Shown piece by piece: positions 1-5,845 of a DNA stretch of 5,845 nt. The notes beneath the pieces were generated by a model that was not told the origin of the DNA, searched no databases, and saw nothing but the letters and a program-made list of their open reading frames with translations. The position numbers and the translations under genes are program-made. Every line of letters starts with the position of its first letter. Position 1 is the first letter of the stretch. Source of the stretch: Verrucomicrobiota bacterium (GTDB lineage Bacteria; Verrucomicrobiota; Verrucomicrobiia; Opitutales; Coraliomargaritaceae); the NCBI GenBank assembly GCA_027620575.1, contig JAQCDT010000076.1, forward strand, positions 1 through 5,845, written 5' to 3'.

Positions 1-1
1 T

Positions 2-715
2 TGTAACGAACAAGATACGGAACAATTCGATTTAGCGGAACCCATCCCGGGCAAAACCTCAGAGATCTTTTCCGCATTAGCCAAAGAACTTGGTGTGGTT
101 ATTATTGCAGCCTATTTTGAAAAACGTTCGTCAGCTATTTATCATAATTCTGCAATTATTGTGGATAGTGATGGGACACATATAGGAACTTATCGAAAAA
201 CACACATCCCTCAAGATCCTGATTTTGAAGAAAAGTTTTATTTCACGCCAGGAGATCAAGATTTCCCTGTATGGGATACCGCATTTGGTAAAATAGGGGT
301 ATTGATATGTTGGGACCAATGGTTTCCTGAAGCAGCACGCATAATGGCTTTAAAAGGTGCAGAGATTTTGTTTTATCCGACAGCAATTGGATGGCTTGCT
401 TCAGAAAAAGCAGAATGGGGCGAATCGCAGCACAGGGCATGGGAGTCAGTACAAGTTGGACATGCTATTGCTAATAGTTGTTATGTAATCACCACAAATC
501 GAGTGGGTTTCGAAAAAAATACCGAATTTTGGGGGCAATCATTCGTATCCGATATGTATGGTCAAATTTTAAAACGTGCATCGGTCGATCAAACAGAATC
601 TATCTTAGTCGAATGTAATTTAGATGCCTTAGAAAGTATGCGAAAAATTTGGCCTTTCTTTAGGGATCGAAGACCCGAAAAATATCAATCAATCACAAAG
701 CATTTTTTAGATTAG
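2..715 (+). CDS. aguB: N-carbamoylputrescine amidase, 5'-truncated by the window edge
   Basis: This carbon-nitrogen hydrolase (nitrilase superfamily) is expected in the cytoplasm, where it hydrolyses N-carbamoylputrescine to putrescine, CO2 and ammonia. The frame is open from base 2, so 237 C-terminal residues are visible. Family members are about 290-300 residues long, so roughly 50-60 residues, including the catalytic Glu, lie outside. Visible hallmarks are FDLAEPIPG near the left edge, the catalytic Lys in YRKTHIP (codon 197-199), EKFYFTPGD, the nucleophile Cys in ICWDQWFPEAAR (codon 308-310), YPTAIGW, and RDRRPEKY near the C-terminus. EKFYFTPGD, CWDQW and YPTAIGW are typical of AguB rather than of beta-ureidopropionase or a generic nitrilase. 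The GTG at base 95 is an internal Val, not a start. The loop before EFWGQSF is short compared with the common form carrying an extra Asp-Pro-Gly-rich segment. The aguA gene follows 34 bases downstream on the same strand and makes its substrate, which supports the assignment strongly. The promoter is outside the window. Confidence 0.95.
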   Translation, partial: CNEQDTEQFDLAEPIPGKTSEIFSALAKELGVVIIAAYFEKRSSAIYHNSAIIVDSDGTHIGTYRKTHIPQDPDFEEKFYFTPGDQDFPVWDTAFGKIGVLICWDQWFPEAARIMALKGAEILFYPTAIGWLASEKAEWGESQHRAWESVQVGHAIANSCYVITTNRVGFEKNTEFWGQSFVSDMYGQILKRASVDQTESILVECNLDALESMRKIWPFFRDRRPEKYQSITKHFLD

Positions 716-749
716 ACTCAGTTCTTAATCGATTTAAGCCCGCTTTTAA
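716..749 (+). other. aguB-aguA intergenic spacer without a Shine-Dalgarno
   Basis: Thirty-four bases separate the aguB stop (TAG) from the aguA ATG. The 15 bases before the ATG contain no GGAGG-like sequence and end in a T/A-rich run (cttttaa), so aguA translation probably relies on an unstructured A/T-rich leader or on reinitiation after aguB. A small inverted pair, CTTAA at 724-728 and TTAAG at 734-738 around TCGAT, is visible. It is too short and AT-rich to call a terminator, and the two genes are most likely co-transcribed. Confidence 0.5.
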
Positions 750-1790
750 ATGAGTGAACATCTTGAAGAAAATAAAGCATATCGCCTTCCAGCAGAATGG
801 GAAATGCAAGAGGCTGTTTGGTTTGCTTGGACCACAAGGCAGGATTTGTGGAAAGGGCATTTAGAAACGGTTCAAAATCGTTTTGTTGAATTGTATCAGC
901 TTTGTTCTCGTTTTCAAAAGGTACACATATTGTGCCCTGAACATGCGCAATTGGAATTAAGCCAATTACTCAATCACCAAGAGTCTAACTATGAAATTAC
1001 CGTCCATACATATGAAACAGATGATGTTTGGATAAGAGACTACGGCCCCATTTTTTTAAAAGATAAAAATCAAGGTAGCCTAATCTCTAGTGATTGGTCT
1101 TTTAATGCATGGGGAGGAAAGTTTGACCTATTTGAAAAAGATAATGGAGTGCCTGAGTGGTTGAGTCGCCAATTGAATATAAAGAGAATTAGTTATTCTC
1201 AAATACTGGAAGGCGGGGCGATAGAGACAAATGGAGAAGGTGTACTCTGTACCACAAAAAATGTGCTTGAGAATGCTAATCGCAACCTTGGGAATGAATC
1301 GATTAACTGGGATGAATGTTTGCAGAACTATCTCGGTGTAGATTGTATCTTATGGTTTGAAAATGGCCTGTATAATGACGATACTGATGGGCACATCGAT
1401 AATGTGCTACGCTTTACGCCCAACCATAAAATCATTTATTCAAGTGAGTCTAACCCAGAAAGTCCTAATTTTATTCCGCTCAGACAAATTGAGTCTCAAT
1501 TGAATACTTATTCAAAGGGAGCACTGAAAGATTATGAATATCACGCTGTACCTGTTCCAGATCCTATTTATGTCGAAGGTGCTATAGCTTCGGCAAGCTA
1601 TGTGAATTATCTTGTTTTGAATGGTGCCGTTATTGTTCCTACTTTTGGGCAAGCAAAAGACGAAGAAGCTTTATCAATCATACAATCCTGTTTCCCAGAT
1701 AGGGAAGTAACCGGTTTTAATTGTTTGGAAATTATTCGTGAAGGGGGCGGCTTGCATTGCTTGAGCTTAAATCAGCCACACTCTAATTAA
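750..1790 (+). CDS. aguA: Agmatine deiminase (agmatine iminohydrolase)
   Basis: This cytoplasmic enzyme of the peptidyl-arginine-deiminase/guanidine-modifying (pentein) family converts agmatine to N-carbamoylputrescine and ammonia. It has 346 residues, a normal length for a slightly compact bacterial AguA (often 345-375). Conserved blocks appear in order: PAEWEMQEAVWFAW (14-27), the substrate/catalytic block DDVWIRDYGP (91-100), NAWGGKF (119-125), EGGAIETNGEG (154-164), DDTDGHIDN with the catalytic His at 215 (210-218), and the C-terminal EGGGLHC with the nucleophile Cys at 337. All expected catalytic residues are present, so the gene looks functional. The ATG at 750 is chosen because the usual PxEWExQ opening follows about 13 residues later; no clear ribosome-binding site supports or contradicts it. 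The gene follows aguB and supplies its substrate, so the pair forms a putrescine-synthesis operon. It could instead serve agmatine catabolism, but no agmatine/putrescine antiporter or putrescine carbamoyltransferase is visible. The stop overlaps the stop of the convergent addA. Confidence 0.96.
   Translation: MSEHLEENKAYRLPAEWEMQEAVWFAWTTRQDLWKGHLETVQNRFVELYQLCSRFQKVHILCPEHAQLELSQLLNHQESNYEITVHTYETDDVWIRDYGPIFLKDKNQGSLISSDWSFNAWGGKFDLFEKDNGVPEWLSRQLNIKRISYSQILEGGAIETNGEGVLCTTKNVLENANRNLGNESINWDECLQNYLGVDCILWFENGLYNDDTDGHIDNVLRFTPNHKIIYSSESNPESPNFIPLRQIESQLNTYSKGALKDYEYHAVPVPDPIYVEGAIASASYVNYLVLNGAVIVPTFGQAKDEEALSIIQSCFPDREVTGFNCLEIIREGGGLHCLSLNQPHSN
1787..1790. other. Convergent stop-codon overlap (TTAA) of aguA and addA
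   Basis: The palindromic TTAA supplies both stop codons: TAA at 1788-1790 on the plus strand for aguA, and TAA read from 1789 to 1787 on the minus strand for addA. There is no intergenic sequence between the two operons. Any transcription end must therefore lie inside the opposing gene, and the 3' ends of the two mRNAs are probably complementary. Confidence 0.95.
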
Positions 1791-4700
1791 TGCACCTTAT
1801 GTAGTGCTTTAGCTGAAGTGAATAATAAGTAAGTTTCAATGTTCGCTTTATCTAAATTGAGCAATTTAGAAAGAGCATTTTGATAAGACTGTAATTGCTT
1901 CTCATGCTTTTCAATTGCTTGAGCTATGGTAAAATCTTCACTGATGAAGTCTGTTTTGAAATCAATTATTTGTGCCTTGATATAGCGGTTATTTGTATCG
2001 AGAAAAATATGAACACGATCAAAAACTCCATTAATCAAAATCTGATTTTCTGAAAGTGTGAATGCTTTTTCTTTCCAGAGGATACAAGGTATGCTTGGTG
2101 GGTGAAAAAATTCCTGTATGTGTTTATCGGCAAAGCATGCTTTTAAATGCTCTAAAATTGTAGAATCTACTTTGTTAGTTATCAGAGATTCAATAGACAT
2201 TGAATTGTCGTACCAATCAAAATGCTCTAATGCATGGTGAACCAATTGTCCGAAATATTTGCCTTTGCTATTTGTATTAGTGATTAATTGAAGCTCGTTT
2301 TTTACTATTTTTGAAGGAGTAAAATCACTTAAACGTTGATGAGTCGGTTGAAATGATGGAATGACTCGTTGTTTACTTATTGCAGATTCATTTGTATCAA
2401 GTTCCTTATTTTTTCTAAGCGATTTGTGCCAATCAGCATCCCCTGTTTCCCAAAGTACGGAAAAGGTACTGTTCTCAAATAATTCCTTTTCTTCTGAGTC
2501 CTCGCCTAAATAGGTTTTGAGGAAACGAACCGGTGTTTGAGTGTCTGCTGTATTTATGTCACTCATCATATAAAGTGCTTTCTTTGCTCGAGTCATTGCC
2601 ACGTACAATTTACAGAGTGAAGAAAAGTGGTTTTCTTCCTGTGTTTGCTGGAAGAAGTCTGAGGTTTTATTGAGTGATTGCATAACATCTTTTTTGAAGG
2701 GCTCTAATACCCACTCAACCTCCTGATCTTGGTTTCTATATGCTTTTATGTTTTTCTCAGTGAAATTCTTTTTATCATTATTGATAAATATAACGACATC
2801 ATATTCGAGACCCTTCGAACGATGGATTGTTTCAACTGTGATCACACTATTTTCCCCACTATCGTTTAAGCTAAAGTCTTTTAAATAGGTGATCAAATTT
2901 TTGATAAGAGGCACTTCTTCTCGGTCAAATTTTTCTGCATTTTCAATCAGATATTGCAGGGATTTTCGATGCCTTTGGTCATCAGGAGATAATTTACTGA
3001 TTATTGCTTGAGAAAATTCTAGGACTAATTGAGAGGACTTTATCGCACTCGCTTGAGGTCTCAATCGATCGACTGTTTGGATTAGAGAATCGCCCTTTGT
3101 GGAGGCATCAATCATCCCTAAGTATTGTTTGGATTTTTGATCAGATGGATGAATACAATATCTGAGCATAGCAATGAGTGCTACACCTGCGGCATTATCG
3201 TTTGCAGGTTCTAGAGATGAGCCAATTCGAATGGGTATGCCTAAACCTTGTTCCCTCAAAAAATAAGCTAGCTCGATTGCTTCTGAGTTTTTGCCAACAA
3301 GTATTCCAATGGATAAATTGTCTGATTTATCTTTAAGCCCTTTGAGAATATTTAAAACACTCGTTTCTTTGTCGCTTTTTCCATTTTTACTGATGTCGAT
3401 CCAGGTGGCGTATCCATGCTCATTCTGCGTTTTTTCAGAAGCATAATGTTTTTCCCATGCTCTAAACCAGCGTTCAGATGTTGTTTTTCCATAGTATTCT
3501 TGGATCGCTAGACGGTCATCAAATACACGATTTACTGCATCCATTATTGCGGGTGCGGAACGATAAGACTCTGAAAGCGTATTGGGCCTTTCAATCGCAT
3601 TCTCGTAATATTCACAAATAGACTGAAATAAACGGTCATCACTATTTCGCCAGAGATACAGTGATTGCTTGGTGTCACCGACAAAAAATGCGGTTCGTTC
3701 GCTATCCTGTATGGCTTCATCAACCAAATCTTTAATAATTGCCCACTGAGATCGGCTTGTGTCTTGAAATTCATCAAATAACCAATGATCATAACGAGCA
3801 TCCAAACGATAATAGAGCAAATCCCGTGTATCTTCCGTTTGCTTATGAAAAGGAGAGAGTGAAGATTTTGGATTTAAAATATGGATAAGATCAGAAAAGG
3901 TTACTTTCCCATATTGCCTTACCTGTCTGTCATACGCTTGGTTGTAAATTTCTAGTATTTTATAGGTACCTTGAGTGGATTGTGTGGAGCGTTTTATGTG
4001 ATAACTAAAAATATTTTTCACACAATTAAAGAGCACTTCAGCTAACTTACCTTCAATTAAGATATCGGATTGCCTGATCTTAATCAGTGCTTTCCCTTTT
4101 TCTAACGCCGAAAAATTGTCTATACTTCTTTCAATTAGTACCGGTGTTTTTTTAACATTCGGGTAGTTGGCAATATATTTGGAAGCAGAGAAAAATGCAT
4201 TTTCTTCACTTTTCTTAGAAGCTTTTGGAATTTCCGCAATTAACTGTTCAGAAAGCTCCGACCAATCATGAAGCGGTAAATTAATCCATGGATATACATC
4301 ACCCCAAATGGTCTCTATCGAACCCCATTGCTCGGCAATCGGGGATTCTAAATAAAGCTCTTGGATTTTCTCAATGTAATCCTGAAGGGTCTTATCAATA
4401 GAGTTATTGCTTTCTCCATAGTTGGATTGTTTGAATGCCTGCCAAAATTGTTTGAGTGATTGAACCTTACCTGTGGATTGCTTGAATTCGTAGATGATTG
4501 AATCTCTGACTGCTTTTTGAGAGAGCTTTCGTGAATTTTCACTGAGTAATTGCAGGTTTTCTGTGAAACCTATTTCCGGCCCGAAACAATTCAAAATTTT
4601 ATGTAAGAAGCTATCAAGGGTTTGTAGATTAAGCCTATGCAATTGCTTAAGTACGATGCTGAGAAGTTTTTTATAATGAGCCTGATCGGCATTTATCTTT

Positions 4701-4936
4701 AGGCGTTTAGACAGTGCACTCGCTTCATTTGCATCCGTACATGCAAGGTAGAGCTTTTCTACAATTTTCACAAAAAATTCTCCAGCGGCAGCACGAGTAA
4801 AGGTCAGGGCGATGATTTTCTCTGGCTCTAAGGTATGATGGAGAATATAAATAAAACGATCGGTTAGTTGAAAGGTCTTTCCCGTCCCTGCAGAAGCAAA
4901 CAGTGCTTTATTTGTAAATGTTGTTTGTTCACTCAT
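1787..4936 (-). CDS. addA: AddA/RecB-like UvrD-family helicase with C-terminal PD-(D/E)XK nuclease
   Basis: This is a predicted ATP-dependent 3'-5' helicase and exonuclease subunit of a double-strand-break resection complex, preparing 3' tails for RecA. The full set of superfamily 1A motifs is present in its 1049 residues: Walker A ASAGTGKT (14-21), Ia LTFTRAAAGE (44-53), Ib LQTLDSF (104-110), Walker B DEFQDT (388-393), III VGDTKQSLYLWR (419-430), IV SESYRS (455-460), V VETIHRSKGLE (701-711) and VI YVAMTRAKKALYM (778-790). A RecB-type nuclease domain follows: His900 in GQLVHHALE, Asp973 in GVFDRV, Asp992 and Lys994 in IIDFKTD, and Gln1014/Tyr1018 in QLQSYQ. The helicase and nuclease sites both look intact. 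It is shorter than Bacillus AddA (about 1230 residues), and its Walker A context is closer to RecB than to Firmicute AddA. The ATG overlaps the upstream addB-like stop as ATGA, which indicates translational coupling and explains the lack of a clear ribosome-binding site. A solitary RecB-like helicase is less likely given that partner. Confidence 0.9.
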   Translation of the reverse strand: MSEQTTFTNKALFASAGTGKTFQLTDRFIYILHHTLEPEKIIALTFTRAAAGEFFVKIVEKLYLACTDANEASALSKRLKINADQAHYKKLLSIVLKQLHRLNLQTLDSFLHKILNCFGPEIGFTENLQLLSENSRKLSQKAVRDSIIYEFKQSTGKVQSLKQFWQAFKQSNYGESNNSIDKTLQDYIEKIQELYLESPIAEQWGSIETIWGDVYPWINLPLHDWSELSEQLIAEIPKASKKSEENAFFSASKYIANYPNVKKTPVLIERSIDNFSALEKGKALIKIRQSDILIEGKLAEVLFNCVKNIFSYHIKRSTQSTQGTYKILEIYNQAYDRQVRQYGKVTFSDLIHILNPKSSLSPFHKQTEDTRDLLYYRLDARYDHWLFDEFQDTSRSQWAIIKDLVDEAIQDSERTAFFVGDTKQSLYLWRNSDDRLFQSICEYYENAIERPNTLSESYRSAPAIMDAVNRVFDDRLAIQEYYGKTTSERWFRAWEKHYASEKTQNEHGYATWIDISKNGKSDKETSVLNILKGLKDKSDNLSIGILVGKNSEAIELAYFLREQGLGIPIRIGSSLEPANDNAAGVALIAMLRYCIHPSDQKSKQYLGMIDASTKGDSLIQTVDRLRPQASAIKSSQLVLEFSQAIISKLSPDDQRHRKSLQYLIENAEKFDREEVPLIKNLITYLKDFSLNDSGENSVITVETIHRSKGLEYDVVIFINNDKKNFTEKNIKAYRNQDQEVEWVLEPFKKDVMQSLNKTSDFFQQTQEENHFSSLCKLYVAMTRAKKALYMMSDINTADTQTPVRFLKTYLGEDSEEKELFENSTFSVLWETGDADWHKSLRKNKELDTNESAISKQRVIPSFQPTHQRLSDFTPSKIVKNELQLITNTNSKGKYFGQLVHHALEHFDWYDNSMSIESLITNKVDSTILEHLKACFADKHIQEFFHPPSIPCILWKEKAFTLSENQILINGVFDRVHIFLDTNNRYIKAQIIDFKTDFISEDFTIAQAIEKHEKQLQSYQNALSKLLNLDKANIETYLLFTSAKALHKVH
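4933..4936 (-). promoter_or_regulatory. ATGA stop/start overlap coupling addB to addA
   Basis: On the minus strand the addA ATG (4936-4934) overlaps the addB-like TGA (4935-4933). The 24 bases upstream of the ATG read tgaaaattataaattcaacc then aaga, with no convincing Shine-Dalgarno. Ribosomes finishing addB probably reinitiate on addA, which would keep the two subunits near equal abundance. The coupling is an inference from the overlap and is not directly shown. Confidence 0.8.
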
Positions 4937-5845
4937 TCTTGGTTGAATTTATAATTTTCAAAAATAGAGCCATCGACTGCCTTCTTTATTCCGTCTGGGA
5001 ATAGTTCCGCAAATTCATCCATGCGAGGGTCTATTTGTTCATTAGGTGGCCAGAATTTTCCTTGCTTGATGCAATTCAAAATGGCGCTAGCAGATAATTT
5101 TGCAGCCTTTAATTCGGCCAAAGAAAAATCATCCCACCGAGCCAGTTCGGTTTTTTCCGAAGATTTTGGAATATTATAATAATATAATTCAGGAAGATCT
5201 GAATTTTCGTCTATCAATTCTGACGAGCAGTATAAAGGCAATTGAAGGTCACTCCAATAATAGTTTTTATCCTTTAGATCGTAGTATGCTTCTTCGGGCA
5301 AGTGATTCGGTTCTTTTTTTGTATTAGCTGAATGCAAATGTTCCTCCTTAGGTTTTTTAGGGGTGCTACTTGTCTTATAATCGATGATTCGTTTTTGTCC
5401 GTTGATAAGATCAATTCTATCTATCGTGCCAGTGATGATAAATGCATCTATATTTCGAGAAAATGATTTCTCTGTATCAATAATTTCTACTGTTTGATTG
5501 GGTAGTAATGATTGAATTTCTGATTGAGCAAAAGCAGAGAGTCGATCGTGTAGATTTTCTTTTTGTATCTGTAAAGCGAATGAGAGGTTGTAGCCAAAAT
5601 CTCGATGAATAGCACTGTCAGCCTTTGCTTGTAAATCTTGGATGAATTTTGATTCATCCATAGTGCCTGAAAGCGTTTCACCTTTTAATTGAGCCACCAC
5701 TTTATGAAAGAGAGTGCCAAAGGTACTAGCGCTCATTTCACGATCATCAAAATTTTTAATTTTGATTTTTAAAATATGTTTTAAGTAAAAGCGAAATGGG
5801 CATCTCAAATAATCCTTCAGCTGAGTTACGGAAAAGCTTTTTGGA
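4933..5845 (-). CDS. addB: AddB-like PD-(D/E)XK nuclease subunit, C-terminal part (5' end beyond window)
   Basis: This is the C-terminal 303 residues of the AddB-type partner of the downstream helicase-nuclease. The frame is open to the right edge. The TTG at 5808 is an internal Leu in FSVTQLKDYLRCPFRFYLK, the typical entry into AddB/RecB-family nuclease domains, so it is not a start. Visible nuclease residues (numbered from the edge) are Cys15 in LRCPF, His47 in FGTLFHKVV, Asp142 in GTIDRID, Asp155 and Lys157 in IIDYKTSS, and Gln201/Tyr205 in DLQLPLY. The active site is therefore complete and should cut the strand opposite to that cut by AddA. In Bacillus AddB the first Cys plus a C-terminal CxxC...C group binds a 4Fe-4S cluster. 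Here the tail after GKFWPPNEQ has no cysteine, so the cluster is probably absent. The inactive helicase-like N-terminal half of AddB lies outside and cannot be checked. A stand-alone Cas4- or RecB-type nuclease is less likely given the coupling to addA. Confidence 0.87.
   Translation of the reverse strand, partial: PKSFSVTQLKDYLRCPFRFYLKHILKIKIKNFDDREMSASTFGTLFHKVVAQLKGETLSGTMDESKFIQDLQAKADSAIHRDFGYNLSFALQIQKENLHDRLSAFAQSEIQSLLPNQTVEIIDTEKSFSRNIDAFIITGTIDRIDLINGQKRIIDYKTSSTPKKPKEEHLHSANTKKEPNHLPEEAYYDLKDKNYYWSDLQLPLYCSSELIDENSDLPELYYYNIPKSSEKTELARWDDFSLAELKAAKLSASAILNCIKQGKFWPPNEQIDPRMDEFAELFPDGIKKAVDGSIFENYKFNQE

Noticed and set aside
95..97. GTG as a possible start of a short 206-residue amidase
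   Set aside because: The frame continues upstream to base 2 with conserved AguB sequence (FDLAEPIPG), so this GTG is an internal valine in a truncated gene.
724..738. CTTAA-TCGAT-TTAAG inverted repeat between aguB and aguA as an operator or terminator
   Set aside because: It has only five AT-rich base pairs with a five-base loop and no run of T. This is expected by chance in AT-rich DNA.
1764..1814. Possible bidirectional terminator hairpin at the convergent junction (AGCTTAAA at 1764-1771 against TTTAGCT at 1808-1814, with CACT/AGTG inside)
   Set aside because: The stem needs a bulge and a large asymmetric internal loop, is AT-rich, and has no adjoining U-tract on either strand. It lies wholly in coding sequence and could be chance.
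3544..3801. Short overlapping open frame (85 codons) inside the helicase gene, and similar ones at 131-440, 4348-4542, 5100-5327 and 5487-5681
   Set aside because: All lie in alternative frames of strongly supported genes, have no recognisable domain and show low-complexity or biased composition. They are shadows of the real genes.
5806..5808. TTG as a possible start of a 291-residue stand-alone nuclease
   Set aside because: The upstream codons to the window edge encode FSVTQLKDY, the conserved entry to the AddB nuclease domain. This TTG is an internal leucine.
1787..5845. Helicase-nuclease pair as a novel anti-phage defence system or Cas4-like module
   Set aside because: The motif order, nuclease domains in both subunits, ATGA coupling and addB-addA order match housekeeping AddAB. 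There are no neighbouring defence genes, repeats or mobile-element signs, although AddAB does degrade linear phage DNA incidentally.

Overview
This window looks like ordinary chromosomal housekeeping DNA from a free-living, fairly AT-rich bacterium. It holds four genes in two convergent pairs and essentially no non-coding sequence. There are no tRNAs, rRNAs, mobile elements, CRISPR arrays or phage signatures. Three features hint at a low-GC Verrucomicrobiota (Opitutae-like) genome: AguB has a YPTAIGW-LASEKAEWGESQHRAW stretch, the RecB/AddA-like helicase has a TFTRAAAGEFF motif Ia, and the AddB-like nuclease ends in an FWPPN/DEFAELFPDG tail instead of Fe-S cysteines. This placement rests on remembered family resemblance and is tentative; Bacteroidota is not excluded.

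Left part, plus strand (bases 2-1790): a two-gene agmatine-to-putrescine module. The 3' part of aguB (N-carbamoylputrescine amidase) is followed after 34 bases by a complete aguA (agmatine deiminase). AguA converts agmatine to N-carbamoylputrescine plus ammonia. AguB then cleaves that to putrescine, CO2 and ammonia. Together they form the plant/bacterial arginine-decarboxylase route to polyamines. The arginine decarboxylase itself is not in the window.

Right part, minus strand (bases 5845 down to 1787): a DNA-end-processing module. The C-terminal part of an AddB-like subunit, entering from the right edge, overlaps by 4 bases (ATGA) a complete 1049-residue AddA/RecB-like helicase-nuclease. Both polypeptides keep a full PD-(D/E)XK nuclease site. 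The expected complex is therefore a two-nuclease AddAB-type enzyme that resects double-strand breaks for RecA-dependent repair. The AddB tail lacks the C-terminal cysteine cluster that builds the iron-sulfur staple in Bacillus AddB.

The two operons meet tail to tail and overlap by four bases, TTAA, so each stop codon lies inside the other gene's stop. There is no room for a terminator between them. I found no previously undescribed system. The points worth a second look are the cysteine-poor AddB tail and the unusually tight convergent junction.
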